Assembly: GCA_963724645.1 (NCBI GenBank)
Contig: CAVRVJ010000003.1
Coordinates: 1,488,001 to 1,552,000 of the forward strand
DNA length: 64,000 nt
Direction: 5' to 3'
Source of the DNA: CAVXSP01 sp963724645
GTDB lineage: Bacteria; Acidobacteriota; Vicinamibacteria; Vicinamibacterales; SCN-69-37
How positions within the stretch are numbered: the stretch's first letter is position 1; each line of letters starts with the position of its first letter. Positions 27,537 to 38,886 of this stretch are shown here, piece by piece. The position numbers and the translations under genes are program-made. Below the pieces are notes generated by a model. That model did no database searches. It had not been told where the DNA came from and saw nothing but the letters and a program-made list of their open reading frames with translations.

Positions 27537-28254
27537 ATGTCTCGATCCGTTTCTGGCAGTCGCATCCGCAGCGATCGTGTCGTGTGTCCTCGCGGTCCCT
27601 GCCTCCGCGCAGACAGTCGACGAGCTCATCGCCAAGAACCTTCGAGGCTCGCGGCGGCGTGGCGAAAATCAAGGCCGCCCAGACGATGAAGATGGTCGCG
27701 CATCTCAGCAGTCAGGGCATGGATCTACCGATGACGCTCTACGCGAAGCGGCCGAACTTGACCCGCAAGGAGTTGACCATCGGGCAGCAGAAGATCCTGT
27801 TCGTCTTCGACGGGACGACGGCGTGGCAGATCAATCCGCTCCAGGCATCAAGCGAGCCGATCGTCGTGGCCGGTCCGGAGCTCGAAGTGATTCGGCTGGA
27901 GTCGGATTTCGATAATCCTCTGGTCGATTACCAGGCTCGCGGCTACGTCATTACGAATGCCGGAACCGAGACGATTGCCGGTCGATCCCTCCATCATCTG
28001 AAGCTGACGAAGAACGGCATCACCCAGGAGTGTTACCTCGATGCCGAAACGGGCCTCGAGGCGAAGACCGTGAATCAAAGCCCGATGGGAGCGCTCGAGC
28101 AGGAGTTTTCCGACTACCGCGACGTGCAAGGGCTCAAGCTTCCGTTTCTGGTCCGAACGCTCCAGAACGGTGTGCGGGTCGCCGAGATCAAATCGACAGC
28201 ATCGACGTCAACACGCCGATTGACGAGGGCCTGTTCAAAAAGCCGGGGAAGTGA
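27537..28254 (+). CDS. Periplasmic outer-membrane lipoprotein-sorting-like protein (frameshifted)
   Basis: Signal peptide read in one frame (LAVASAAIVSCVLAVPASAQ), mature start TVDELIAKNL, then a frameshift near 27,645 into EARGGVAKIKAAQTMKMVAH, LTRKELTIGQQKILFVFDGT, TAWQINPLQ, GTETIAGRSLHHLKLTKNGI, CYLDAETGLEAKTV, EFSDYRDVQGLKLPFLVRTL and a second shift near 28,195 to DVNTPIDEGLFKKPGK. This is the DUF4292/LolA-like fold (SO_2714-type) common in Acidobacteria. ATG 27537 is a tentative start that requires a further small shift near 27,555. Role unknown, likely envelope. Confidence 0.72.
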
Positions 28255-28485
28255 TCGGCGTCCCTTTTTGGGTGCAGGCGCTGTCCGAATCCGGACCGAT
28301 TTGTCCCTTTGCCGGGCGCACCGGCGACGCGTCTGGACGACGTTCTTTCTCTTACGCAGGTCGGAGGCTGTAAGCTACAGCATCCAATGCACATAGGTTC
28401 TGAAGAGGCACCCGGTATCCGGGGCCCCGCCTTTCACCCTTCCTGGAGACGCCGGGTCTAAAGCTTGCAGCACTCACGCTGCACC

Positions 28486-30732
28486 ATGCGCCTTCAAGCT
28501 TGCCGTACCACGGCGTCGGCCGTTCTTGTCGCCCTGGGCGCCTTGCTGACAAACAGCGCGCGGTTGCGGGGCGAGGCGCCCGTGCTGCAGATCGACACGT
28601 CCTTCGTCGCTCAGGATCCGGGCGGCCACGGCTGGATCATCGGCAACGATCTCATTCAGTACTCGCTTGGACAGCAGGAGTCCTTGATCGCTGTCCGCGG
28701 CATCACGGACGCGGTCACGGGCCGCGACTGGCATCAAGACAACGTGCCCGACTCGTCCGCCATCATCAACGGTCAGCCAGTCAACATTGGATCCTCAACA
28801 ACCACCTTCGAGCGCGTGAACATGTCCGAGTGGTGGGGCGGCGTCCGGCTCGACGTCGTCTACCGGATTGCGTCCGCGTCGCTCGAGGTCACGCGCTCGT
28901 ATGCGTGCTACCCGGGAAGCTCGGTCGTCGAAACGTGGACGACCTTCCGTGCGGATGGCACCCGCGCGGCCACTCTGTCCGGGCTGAACAGCTTTACCTT
29001 TGCGCTGGGAAACGGCACCGTGCGGTGGCTGAAAGGCCTCCAGGTGCCGGCGGAGGAGGGTGGACCCTTCACGTTGTCGAAGCGCGATTTGGACGACGGC
29101 CAGACACTTGAGATCGGCTCGGACTCGCGCAGTTCGGAAAAGAACCTGCCGTGGCTGAGCGTCGTACAGAACAACGCCAGCGTCGACGATTCGTCCGCAT
29201 GGACGCCGGAGTTCTTCGGCGCGTTTCTGTGGGCTGGGGCCTGGCGGATTTCCGCGCGCCGGGCCGGCAGCCAGTTGACGATGCAGGTTGGCCTGCCCCC
29301 GTTCGAGACGACTCTTGGCGGGGGTGCCACGCTCGAGACACCGCACGCGATTTTCGGAATAACCAATCCAGTTGTCCCGGCCGTGTCGATAGCCCTGCGC
29401 TCGTTCATCGACAAGGGCGTGCGGCACGGCCGACCGCTGCGCGCCGACGTGACCTACAACACGTGGTTCACTTACGGCACGTTCGTCAACGAAGCATCCA
29501 TGCAGGCCGAAATGCAGTTCGCGGCAAGCATGGGGATCGAGCAGTTTGTCGTGGATGCCGGGTGGTGGGTCGGCATCAACACAAACGACCCTTCGGATTT
29601 CTCCCGCGGCCTCGGGAGCTGGCAGGTCGATTCGGATCGGTTCCCGTCGGGATTGGGCGCCCTGGCTGACTACGCGCATCAGCTCGGCATGCGCTTCGGC
29701 GTCTGGGTGGAGCCCGAGCGCGTCGATCTGGCGACGGTCGGGCAGGAGGGCCTGGCCGAAGAGCGATTCCTGGCCACGCAGAACGGCCGGTACGACTCGG
29801 CCAACGCGAACAGCGACGCGACCTCCGCTCAGATCTGCCTGGCCGACTCGGCGGCGCGCGACTGGCTCCTGTCAAAGCTGCATGCGTTTCTGGACGACGT
29901 CCACCCGGACTATCTGAAGTGGGACAACAACTTCTGGATCAACTGCAATCGCGGCAACCACGGCCACGGCCAGCAGGACGGCAATTTCCAGCAGGTGCGC
30001 GGGCTCGAGACCTTCCTCTCCGAACTGCGAGCCAGTTATCCCGACATGGATATCGAGAACTCCGCGAGCGGGGGCAATCGGCTGTCGCTGGGAATGCTGG
30101 CGCAGACGGACGTCGGCTGGATTGACGACCATTCGTCCCCGTCGACACATGTACGGCACGACCTGGGCGGACTGTCGGCCCTCTTTCCGCCAGCCTACTT
30201 GTTCACCTTTGCGATGGGCGATGTCACTGAGGAGTTGATCGACACGCCCGAGGCGGATCTGTCGCGGCTCGTGCGCAGTCGGATGGGCGGCATGCTCGGC
30301 GGGACCTGGTCAGCCTCGAACATGAGCGAAGGCACGCGGAACGCCGTCGCGAATCAAATTGCGCTGTACAAGCGCATCCGGCCGATATTGCAACAGGGCG
30401 TCTCCATTCTCCTCGGGACGCAACTGATGGACTACCCGGATGCGCCCTGGTGGGGCTGGGACGCGATCGAACACGTCCAGCCATCGACGGGTGACGCGGT
30501 CGTGCTTGCCTTCGACACCGATGACAGCACCGAAAACGCCATCGTCAAACCTCGCGCGCTGAACCCCAATGCGTCCTACGATGTCGAATCAGCCGACTAC
30601 GGTTTCCTCGGCACCGTGGACGGCACCGAACTGATGGACCGCGGCATCGAGTTGACGGTCTCCGGCCTCACGCATAGCCACGTGCTCATCTTCCACGCGC
30701 GCTCGTCGGACATTCAGCGCCGGCGGCGGTGA
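28486..30732 (+). CDS. GH36 alpha-galactosidase
   Basis: Intact, about 748 residues, with an N-terminal signal (TTASAVLVALGALLTNSARL). Beta-sandwich domain, then a TIM barrel: TYNTWFTYGTFVNE, MGIEQFVVDAGWWVG, LGMRFGVWVEPERVD, PDYLKWDNNFW (Asp nucleophile), ENSASGGNRLSLGMLAQTDV, GWIDDHSS (acid/base region), ending with a small beta domain. It removes terminal alpha-galactose from oligosaccharides or plant galactomannans, probably in the periplasm. ATG 28486 is chosen over 28465 because it gives a compact signal peptide. No frameshift. Confidence 0.92.
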   Translation: MRLQACRTTASAVLVALGALLTNSARLRGEAPVLQIDTSFVAQDPGGHGWIIGNDLIQYSLGQQESLIAVRGITDAVTGRDWHQDNVPDSSAIINGQPVNIGSSTTTFERVNMSEWWGGVRLDVVYRIASASLEVTRSYACYPGSSVVETWTTFRADGTRAATLSGLNSFTFALGNGTVRWLKGLQVPAEEGGPFTLSKRDLDDGQTLEIGSDSRSSEKNLPWLSVVQNNASVDDSSAWTPEFFGAFLWAGAWRISARRAGSQLTMQVGLPPFETTLGGGATLETPHAIFGITNPVVPAVSIALRSFIDKGVRHGRPLRADVTYNTWFTYGTFVNEASMQAEMQFAASMGIEQFVVDAGWWVGINTNDPSDFSRGLGSWQVDSDRFPSGLGALADYAHQLGMRFGVWVEPERVDLATVGQEGLAEERFLATQNGRYDSANANSDATSAQICLADSAARDWLLSKLHAFLDDVHPDYLKWDNNFWINCNRGNHGHGQQDGNFQQVRGLETFLSELRASYPDMDIENSASGGNRLSLGMLAQTDVGWIDDHSSPSTHVRHDLGGLSALFPPAYLFTFAMGDVTEELIDTPEADLSRLVRSRMGGMLGGTWSASNMSEGTRNAVANQIALYKRIRPILQQGVSILLGTQLMDYPDAPWWGWDAIEHVQPSTGDAVVLAFDTDDSTENAIVKPRALNPNASYDVESADYGFLGTVDGTELMDRGIELTVSGLTHSHVLIFHARSSDIQRRRR

Positions 30733-30820
30733 TGGAAACGAACCCGCAAAATGAGCGTCACCGGCGTTTTTTTCTGGAAGCCCCCGGGTTTTCCAATATC
30801 ATTAGCGGCGTGAGTACTAC

Positions 30821-32767
30821 GTGAGTACAACTGGTCGGGTGCAACGCACCTGGCGCCAGGGGGATCCGTGGACGGTGCATGACGCCGCGGAGCTGTACGA
30901 AGTCGAGCGGTGGGGCAAGAACTACTTCTCGATCGCGCCGAATGGCCACATGCGCGTGCACGCCACCAAGGACCCTGAACGGTCCATCGATCTCAAGCAG
31001 CTCGTCGACCACCTGCAGCTTCGTGGAATCGGCCTGCCGATCCTGATCCGGTTCAGCGACATCCTCAAGCAGCGGCTGGCCGATGTCGCCGGCGCGTTCC
31101 AGGCGGCGATTGCGCAGCACCAGTACGACGGGAAGTATTTCTGCGTCTACCCGATCAAGGTGAACCAGCAGCGCCAGGTCGTTGAAGAGGTGCTGGAGTT
31201 CGGCCGTCCCTTCAATTTCGGGCTCGAGGCCGGCTCCAAGCCGGAGCTGCTGGCCGTCGTCGCGATGACCGACAATGAGACCCCCATCATCTGCAACGGC
31301 TTCAAGGACGCGGAATTCGTCGAGACGGCCATGTTGGCCCTCAAAATGGGGCGGCAGATCATCCCGGTGGTCGAGAAATACACCGAATTGGGTCTGATCC
31401 TCGAGTACGCCAGGAAGGTTGGAGTTCGGCCCAGCCTCGGCATGCGGGTCAAGCTGGCCTCACGCGGAGGCGGCCGGTGGCAGTCATCCGGCGGGTACCG
31501 CTCGAAGTTCGGCCTGACGGTTGCCGAAGTGAGGCAGGGGCTGGAGGAGCTGAAGTCCTACGGCATGCAGGACTGCTTCACGCTGCTGCATTTCCACCTT
31601 GGCAGCCAGATTCCCAACATCCGCATCGTCAAAGGCGCCCTCAACGAGGCCGCCCGGATTTATGCCGAGCTGGTCAAAGAAGGCGCGGGACTCGAGTACC
31701 TCGACGTCGGTGGGGGCCTCGGGGTCGACTACGACGGGTCGCAGACGAATTTCGAGTCGAGCGTCAATTACACGCTGGAGGAGTACGCCAACGACGTCGT
31801 CTATCACATCCAGACGGTGTGCGATGAGGCGGGCGTCAAGGCTCCGACGATCGTCTCCGAGAGCGGCCGGGCCATCGTCGCCTACCACAGCGTGCTGATC
31901 TTCAACGTGCTGGGCGTGTCGGGCTTCGGCGAGGACGAGATTCCGGCGAACGGGCATGGCGAGGATCTCGAGCAGCCAATCGTCGATCTCAAGGAGACGT
32001 ATCAGAACCTCACTGCCCGCAATGCACTGGAGAGCTATCACGACGCGCAGCAGGCCCTGGACATGGCGCTGAACCTGTTCAACGGCGGCTACCTGCCGCT
32101 CGGGCAGCGGTGCCTGGCCGAGACGCTGTTCTGGGCGATTTGCAGCCGGTTGCGCAAGCTCGTGCAGCAGATGGACGAGGTCCCGGAAGACCTCCAGGGC
32201 CTGGACGACACGCTCGCAGACACCTACTTCTGCAACTTCTCGCTGTTTCAGTCGATTCCCGACTCCTGGGCCATCAAGCAACTGTTCCCGGTCATGCCGA
32301 TTCACCGGCTCAACGAGCCGCCCACCCGGCAGGCGGTCCTGGGCGACATCACCTGCGACTCGGACGGCAAGATCGATCAGTTCATCGACCGGCGCGACGT
32401 CAAACGCACCCTGGCCCTGCATCCGTTCACCGGGGAGCCGTACTACCTTGGCGTGTTTCTCGTCGGCGCCTACCAGGAAATCCTCGGTGACCTGCACAAC
32501 CTCTTCGGAGACACGCACGCCGTCCACGTGAGCCTCGATGCGGCGGGCAATGTGATGCTCGAATCGGTCATCAAGGGCGACACCGTGCGCGAAGTGCTTG
32601 ACTACGTCGAGTTCGACGCCGATACGCTTATCCGAAAGCTGCGCGATTCGGTCGAGGCCGCGGTGCGTGAGGGCCGAGTCGACTTCGAGGAATCAGGCCG
32701 CCTGCTGCGTTTCTACGAGGACGGCCTTCACGGCTACACGTATCTGGAAGATCCAAGCGAACAGTAG
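30821..32767 (+). CDS. speA: Biosynthetic arginine decarboxylase SpeA
   Basis: L-arginine to agmatine + CO2, first step of polyamine synthesis. Intact, 648 residues, typical for SpeA. Motifs: WGKNYFSIAPNGHMRVHA, FCVYPIKVNQQRQVVEEV (PLP lysine), YGLEAGSKPELL-like FNFGLEAGSKPELLAVV, MRVKLASRGGGRWQSSGGYR, LLHFHLGSQIPNI, LDVGGGLGVDYDGS, VSESGRAIVAYHSVL, TYFCNFSLFQSIPDSWAI and HPFTGEPYYLGVFLVGAYQE. GTG start 30821. It stands alone between GH36 and the glycosyltransferase locus. Confidence 0.97.
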   Translation: MSTTGRVQRTWRQGDPWTVHDAAELYEVERWGKNYFSIAPNGHMRVHATKDPERSIDLKQLVDHLQLRGIGLPILIRFSDILKQRLADVAGAFQAAIAQHQYDGKYFCVYPIKVNQQRQVVEEVLEFGRPFNFGLEAGSKPELLAVVAMTDNETPIICNGFKDAEFVETAMLALKMGRQIIPVVEKYTELGLILEYARKVGVRPSLGMRVKLASRGGGRWQSSGGYRSKFGLTVAEVRQGLEELKSYGMQDCFTLLHFHLGSQIPNIRIVKGALNEAARIYAELVKEGAGLEYLDVGGGLGVDYDGSQTNFESSVNYTLEEYANDVVYHIQTVCDEAGVKAPTIVSESGRAIVAYHSVLIFNVLGVSGFGEDEIPANGHGEDLEQPIVDLKETYQNLTARNALESYHDAQQALDMALNLFNGGYLPLGQRCLAETLFWAICSRLRKLVQQMDEVPEDLQGLDDTLADTYFCNFSLFQSIPDSWAIKQLFPVMPIHRLNEPPTRQAVLGDITCDSDGKIDQFIDRRDVKRTLALHPFTGEPYYLGVFLVGAYQEILGDLHNLFGDTHAVHVSLDAAGNVMLESVIKGDTVREVLDYVEFDADTLIRKLRDSVEAAVREGRVDFEESGRLLRFYEDGLHGYTYLEDPSEQ

Positions 32768-32831
32768 AAATCGTCAGTCGATCGCGCGGGCCGGCCGCTG
32801 TATTTGAAGAGACAGGCGTCGGTCGCACCTC

Positions 32832-34617
32832 TCATCGCCGGCGCGCGTAGATCGTGATGTCTGGCCCGGGACGTTCGACACCCTTGAAGCCCGCGAGCGG
32901 CAGATAGAACTCGTCCTGCAGATCGTAGATACGGGCCTTATCGTCTGTCGACGCCTTCAGCTCGAGGACACGTTCGTAGTCTCGCGCCAGCGTCTCATCC
33001 GCGCCGTAGATATTCGCAGGTCCCGTCAGTGCCGATGAATTCATAAGAATGACTTGAGCTGAGCGCATATCCTCCGTGATCTCGATCAGCCGGTAACGCA
33101 CTTCGTTCGCATCGCCATGAAAGACGCGACCGTGGGGTGCGCCGGCCTGCGCAATCGTCACCCCGGCGGGAAAGTGCTGCTCGACCCACCTCCGTGCAAG
33201 CAGTCTGTTGTCCGTGCGCGCGAGCAGCCGATCGAACTGAATCACCGATCGAATGGACGGCAACAACAGCCCAACGACCATGCTTGTGGCCACCAGACCG
33301 AACCAGCGGGGCGCATGCAGTCGGGTCACGACCCAGCGTGCGGCCGTCGTGACGAAGCTCGCCGCCGTCAGACACAGGAACGGGATGACCGGCAGGATGT
33401 AACGGGCGAACACGGTCCTGCCCGATCCCACGAGTACGTCAGTACGCGAGCGGGAAGGCCACGACCAGCACGCCCTTCCCTGGAGCCTGTCTCAGCAGCA
33501 GAACCATTCCGGCCAGGCTGGCGGAGAACAGGGGAAGGCCCAATCCATATCGGAGCGAGTGGGTGAGGTGGTAGGTCCAGCCCCGTCCGAGATCGATATC
33601 TCCATGACCCGTCGCCAGGTGATGCGATTCAAAGGCCAGGTCACGGACAAACTGGGTCCTGTTCAGCAGCGCGGATGGGCACAGGATGAGAAACACGGCG
33701 ACCAACACGAAAACAAATGCCAGAATGCGGACACCCCGAACACGAAGAGAATGACGGCCGGGCTCAGCGAGCAAGGCGAATGAGGCCGGCAGGACAAGCA
33801 GGACAGCGTTGTATTTCGTCGCCGTCGCCGCGCCGGTCAATGCCGCCGCCACCAAAAGATCCAGCGTCGTGCCGGACTCCCAGAGCTTGACGATCCAGAA
33901 GAACGCGAGCATGACGAGGGCGGTCATCGGGATATCCGTGACTCCAAAATGCGAGTCGCGAACGTGCAGAAACGCGAGCGCGAGAAATACGGACGCAACC
34001 AGTCCGGTGTACCGATCGAACAAGCGCGTCCCGATCCGGAAAACCACCCAGACTGTCGCGACGCCAGCGAACGCACTGAGCAGCCGGGCGATCATGCGCA
34101 TGATCACCGTCGCGGTCGGATCGATGCCCAGTCGGACGCCGAAGTGTCCAAGGAGCCAGAGGCCGCGGTAGAGGAGCCACAGCACACCGGCAATGACCAG
34201 CATGAAAAACGGCGGATAGTTGAATGTCGACGGAGCGGTTCCCGAGTAAATGCTGCGGGCGATGGAGTTGATCGCTCCCTCATCGGGGCGGCAGTCCGGG
34301 TGTGGCAAGCCAAATGTGATTCCCCAGAGCCGGACGCCAATCGCGACTCCCAGAATCGCGATGAGAGGAAAGTGTGATCGAACGGCCGAGACGATACCAG
34401 ACCAGGCGGGAGCGGGATTCCATCGTAGGACACGCGCCGTCGCGGCTGCGGCAATCGCCAGCGTGGCGGTTCTGACCGGATCGGTCGACCTCAGTCTGAG
34501 ACCGAAGAAGGCGACGTCGAACCCGCCCGACGCCAGCAGCAACAGGGTCCAGATCGCGCTCGCGATCGCGATGACCCAACACCCGCGCGCTGCGCCTGCC
34601 CGCACTTGCGCAATCAT
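32832..34617 (-). CDS. GT-C family membrane glycosyltransferase (PMT/ArnT-like), frameshifted
   Basis: About 595 codons with 11-12 hydrophobic segments. The first periplasmic loop carries PHPDCRPDEGAINSIARSIY, the acidic DE motif typical of lipid-linked-sugar transferases of the GT39/GT83 type. Then IMRMIARLLSAFAGVATVWV, FDRYTGLVASVFLALAFLHV, RDSHFGVTDIPMTALVMLAF, ATATKYNAVLLVLPASFALL. A frameshift near 33,435 separates the last transmembrane part (ILPVIPFLCLTAASFVTTAA) and a soluble periplasmic tail. Probably transfers sugar from a polyprenyl phosphate donor. Divergent from the next gene, with 48 bases between starts. Confidence 0.83.
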
Positions 34618-34665
34618 ACGCGCGGTACACTACGCCCATCCGCGCATCGCTTGCGCATCAGCCCA

Positions 34666-36556
34666 ATGGCCGGACCCGCCCGTCGTCTCATCTCCCACGG
34701 CCTGTTGACCGTCGCCGTCCTGACGGGTCTGTGGACATTCGTGCTGGCGACCTTCGGTGGATTCACGGTAAAGGCCGCGGGCGCGAGAATCTCCGCCCAT
34801 AGTCCTGTCCGATCGCTCGGAGTCATGTTGCTCGCCGCGGTCGCCTACGTCGCACTGATCGGCATCCGCGGCGCGGCCGATGAGCTGAGCGCGGTGTCTC
34901 GCGGCCTCAACCGGATGGTCACGTCTGTCAGCGGACTCGCGCTGGCCAGCACGATCGCGATTTCGATGGTCGCCGTCGGAGTGCTGTACGGTGCACAGGC
35001 CGCGGGTGGCTCGGATTCCTATGGCTACTTGAGCGAGGCCGATCTTTGGCTGAGCGGCGACATTGCGATTCGCCAGCCTTGGGTCGCAAGCGTACCGTGG
35101 CCAGACGCGGCAGCGACTTTTTCCCCGCTTGGGTATCTGCCAAGGGCCGTGAAGCGCGGGAACACCGTAAGCGAGGACCCGACGGCGATTGTTCCGAAAT
35201 ACTCCGCAGGGTTTCCGTTGCTCATGGCCGCTGCGAAACGGCTTGCAGGATATTGCGCCATGTTCTGGGTGGTGCCTTTTTCCGGAGGCATCTTGATCCT
35301 GGCCACTTTCGGCATAGGCCGTCGGCTTGGCGAGCCGGGAGCCGGGCTGTTGGCGGGCTGGCTGACAGCGACCAGCCCCGTGTTTCTGTACATGCTCCTG
35401 CAGCCCATGTCTGACGTGCCCGCAGCCGCTGCCTGGTCTGTGGCCGTGTGGTGTGTGCTCTCGGACTCGATGGGGCTCGCCGTGGTTGGCGGGCTTGCTG
35501 GATCGCTCGCGGTCCTGATCCGTCCGAACCTGGCGCCGATCGCGATCATTATTCTTGCCTGGTTGGCGTGGCGCGCATTCTCCGAGCCCAGCAATAACCG
35601 CTCCTTGACCCTGCGCTGTCTCGGATTTGGTACTGCACTGGTGCCGGGGCTGGTCATCATCGCCGTCGTCAACCGGCTTTGGTACGGTGCCGTATTCAGC
35701 TCAGGCTATGGTTCCTTGGATCCCTTGTTCAGCCGATTGCATGTGGCGCCCAACCTGACGCGCTACCTCAAATCCCTCGTGGCGACGCAGACGTTCGTCG
35801 TGTTGACCGGTTTCGCCGCGCTCGCCTGGCCCGGCGGCTGGTTCTGGTGCGAGCAGGCCAAGCGCCTGTCGGCGCACATGCTCTTCGGTGCACTCGTCCT
35901 GGTCACGTGGGCCGAGTCCTCTGCCCTACGAGGTCTTTGAACCCTGGTGGTATCTCAGATTCTTCCTGCCGACGTGGCCGTTCATGATGATTGGGGTGGC
36001 CCTGTTCTTCCTGAGGCCGCTGCCACGATTCCGGACGCCGGCGTGGCTCGTCGGCCTCTTGTTGGTCGGCCTTGGACTGCATACTCTACGTTGGGCCGTC
36101 GACTGGGGCACCTTCGCCACGCGGGAAGTCGAGAGCAAGTCCTCTGCAGTGGCGCAAATCGTTCGCGCGCGAACGGACGCCAACGCCGTGATTCTCAGTT
36201 CCCAGCACAGCGGTTCGCTGCGTTACTACGGTGGCCGGATGACACTGGATTTTGAGAAGCTCGACCCGGCATGGCTGGATCAATCGGTGGCGTGGCTCGA
36301 CGCGCGCGGGGCCCGTCCGTACACCCTACTCGAGGATTGGGAGGTGGCAAGATTCCGAGAACGATTTGGACGCACGAATACCGTCGGTACGCTCAACATG
36401 AATCCTCTTGTCCAGTACGATGGTTCCCGCTTGATCTATCTCTTCGACTTGTCGGGCGTCGCGAGCCGCTCCGTTGCCGTTGAACGGATCTTCGAGGCCC
36501 CAGGCGCTGACACCTGTCCCCAACCGGCCCCACCGCCAACGCTGGTGCTGAACTAG
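34666..36556 (+). CDS. GT-C family membrane glycosyltransferase (frameshifted)
   Basis: About 630 codons, roughly 11 transmembrane segments. The first loop has GGSDSYGYLSEADLWLSGD, resembling the DxxGY acidic motif of GT-C enzymes. VPKYSAGFPLLMAAAKRLAG, PVFLYMLLQPMSDVPAAAAW and AVLIRPNLAPIAIIILAWLA follow the dolichyl-phosphate-mannosyltransferase-like pattern. One frameshift near 35,915 precedes PYEVFEPWWYLRFFLPTWPF and a soluble tail (ILSSQHSGSLRYYGGRMTLD). The stop overlaps the GTG start of the next gene. A paralogue of the divergent gene to its left. Confidence 0.8.
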
Positions 36557-38877
36557 TGTTTCAGTTGAGGTTGTCGTCCCGGCTTTCCTGGCTTGCCGCG
36601 ACCCTCGTGTATGTCGGCCTTACCCTGGTCTATGCCCGGCCGCTGCTGGCGGTCCTGAACTCTGCGCTCCCGAACGACACCGGCGATCCCGGCCTCAATA
36701 CCTGGATCCTCTGGTGGAACGCACACGCCGTTCCCCTGACGACAAAGTGGTGGAACGGGCCCATCTTCTTTCCGTCGCAAGGCTCGATGGCCTTGTCCGA
36801 GACATTCCTGAACCTCGTGCCGCTGTCAACGCCATTGCAGTGGACGGGCGCCAGTGCCGTCCTCACATACAACATCCTGTTCCTGCTCTCGTTTCCAACC
36901 GCGGCTCTCGCGGCCCACGCGTTGGGACGGTGGCTGACCGGGCGCCACGATGCGGCGCTCATCGCCGGCCTCGCTTTCGGGTTTGCGCCGTATCGGGCCG
37001 CGCAGATGCCGCATTTGCAGACGCTCTGGTCGTGTTGGATGCCGCTCGGCCTCCTGGCGCTGCATGCGTATCTTGCCAATCGCAAGGCTCGTCATCTCTG
37101 GCTTTTCGGTCTGTGCTGGCTGATGAACGGCCTGGCGACCGGCTACTACCTGTTCTTCTTCTCCGTCCTGGTCGGGTTGTGGCTGCTGTGGTTTGCGCGA
37201 ACGCTCCGCGACTGGGTCGCGATTGGGGTCGCCGCCGCCATCGCCAGCCTGCCAATCGTGCCCCTGCTCGTGGGGTACCAGCACTATCAGGCGGCGTTCG
37301 GGTTGGCGCGCAGCGTACAGGAAATCGAGTTCTTCAGCGCGGATCTCAAGGCGATCTGGGCCACGACGCCGTACGTGTGGCCGTATCGGTGGACGTTCAA
37401 GCCCGGCCCTGAAGGGGAGTTGTACCCCGGTGCCACGATCCTGGCCCTCACGATCGTGGGAGCGCTGGTCGCGTGGCGGCGCTCAAGGCCCTCCGGGCGA
37501 TATCGGGTGCAGCCGGTCCTGGCCTTGACGGCCGTCGCGCTCTCGATCGTGACGTACATCTCGGTGCGCTCCGGCGGGTGGTCCTTGAGGCTCGCTGGGA
37601 TAAGCATTTCGCTGACGCGGCCGGCGAAAGCTGTCTTCGTGACGCTTTGCGTCTCGGCGCTCGCCATCTTCTGGAACCCGCGGATTGTCCAGGCGTGGCG
37701 GCGCCGGTCGCCGTTCCTGTTCTACACCATTGCCGCCGTGCTGATGCTGTTGTTTGCGCTCGGCCCGGTGGGCCATGTGGCCAAGACTACATTCCTCTAC
37801 CAGGCGCCTTACTACTGGCTCATGCAACTCCCGGGCGGCCACGCGTTCCGTGTGCCCGCCCGCTTCGCGATGCTCTTCGTGCTCTGCCTGGCCGAATCCG
37901 CGGCGCTCGCATTCAGCCACTTGACCGCGGGGACACCGGTGCGAGACGGGCAACCTCTTCCAGTCGACGTACCCCGCACCTGGTTCCGCGCTCGCACCCT
38001 GGCGACTGTGGCGGTCTGCCTGGCCGTTGGATCCGAAGGGTTCGTCGCAGACATGAACGTGGCCAGGACGCCCGCGGCCCTTGATCTCGCCGGCCTCGAT
38101 CGCGGCGCCGTCGTGCTCGAACTGCCGATCGTTGACGATTATTCGGACACGGCGGCGATGCTCCGCGCCACCCAGGCCAGCCACACGCTCGTGAACGGCT
38201 TCAGCGGGTACGTGCCGCCTCATTACAACCTGCTGAAGGATGGACTGGCCGCGTTCGACGACAGCATCCTGAAAGCCCTGCAGCAGTTCGGCCCGCTGTT
38301 CGTGTTCGTCCACCAGGACGTCGATCCGGATCAGCGCTATCGCGATCTCGTCGGCGATCTTCCGGACGCGCATCGTGTGCTGACGACAGCCACGGGGTCC
38401 CTGTTCCAGCTGCCGTCGCGACGCGCATCGCGAGTGGACTCGGATGCGGCGCAGCCGATCGCGGCCATCCACGCTAACGCCGGCGAACTGCATGTCGCCG
38501 AGATGATCGACGGCGACCTTACGACCAGGTGGCAGACGCCGTTCCACCAGATGGGCGGCAACCAGGTGGTGGTCGCGCTCGATCACCCGGCCACGCTCTC
38601 ACGCGTCGAGCTGGACCTCGGAGAGTTCAAGGACGACTATCCTCGACGGCTTCGTGTGAGCGTCGAGGAGCCCGGCCGGCCGTCGGTGACGGTGTGGGAG
38701 GGCCGCACGATGGGCGTCGCCATGATTGCCGCGCTCACCGACACGAGGCGCATGCCGCTCGTCTTCGATCTGGCGCCGATTGCGCGCGGGCGCCAGGTGA
38801 TCCTGACAGTTCTCGACGGCCATCCGGAGTTCTCGTGGTCGATCGCCGAGTTGAAGGTCTTTGGACACCAGGAGTAG
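36556..38877 (+). CDS. Large membrane protein with C-terminal discoidin-like domain
   Basis: Intact 773 residues. N-terminal half: about 11-12 transmembrane helices with GDPGLNTWILWWNAHAVP and NGPIFFPSQGSMALSETFLN in the first loop (acidic residue after GD), HALGRWLTGRHDAALIAGLA, FGFAPYRAAQMPHLQTLWSC. This fits bacterial GT-C/YfhO-like proteins. Residues about 500-630 are periplasmic (AVVLELPIVDDYSD, LVNGFSGYVPPHYNLLKDGL). Residues about 640-773 look like an F5/8 type C (discoidin) sugar-binding domain: ELHVAEMIDGDLTTRWQTPF, ALDHPATLSRVELDLGEFKD, DYPRRLRVSVE, SWSIAELKVFG. GTG start overlaps the upstream stop by one base. Confidence 0.8.
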   Translation: MFQLRLSSRLSWLAATLVYVGLTLVYARPLLAVLNSALPNDTGDPGLNTWILWWNAHAVPLTTKWWNGPIFFPSQGSMALSETFLNLVPLSTPLQWTGASAVLTYNILFLLSFPTAALAAHALGRWLTGRHDAALIAGLAFGFAPYRAAQMPHLQTLWSCWMPLGLLALHAYLANRKARHLWLFGLCWLMNGLATGYYLFFFSVLVGLWLLWFARTLRDWVAIGVAAAIASLPIVPLLVGYQHYQAAFGLARSVQEIEFFSADLKAIWATTPYVWPYRWTFKPGPEGELYPGATILALTIVGALVAWRRSRPSGRYRVQPVLALTAVALSIVTYISVRSGGWSLRLAGISISLTRPAKAVFVTLCVSALAIFWNPRIVQAWRRRSPFLFYTIAAVLMLLFALGPVGHVAKTTFLYQAPYYWLMQLPGGHAFRVPARFAMLFVLCLAESAALAFSHLTAGTPVRDGQPLPVDVPRTWFRARTLATVAVCLAVGSEGFVADMNVARTPAALDLAGLDRGAVVLELPIVDDYSDTAAMLRATQASHTLVNGFSGYVPPHYNLLKDGLAAFDDSILKALQQFGPLFVFVHQDVDPDQRYRDLVGDLPDAHRVLTTATGSLFQLPSRRASRVDSDAAQPIAAIHANAGELHVAEMIDGDLTTRWQTPFHQMGGNQVVVALDHPATLSRVELDLGEFKDDYPRRLRVSVEEPGRPSVTVWEGRTMGVAMIAALTDTRRMPLVFDLAPIARGRQVILTVLDGHPEFSWSIAELKVFGHQE

Positions 38878-38886
38878 AACCTTTCC

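Noticed and set aside
30733..30820. Riboswitch or terminator upstream of speA
   Set aside because: A T-run and a short CCCGGG dyad are present but no stable hairpin or known riboswitch pattern could be seen.
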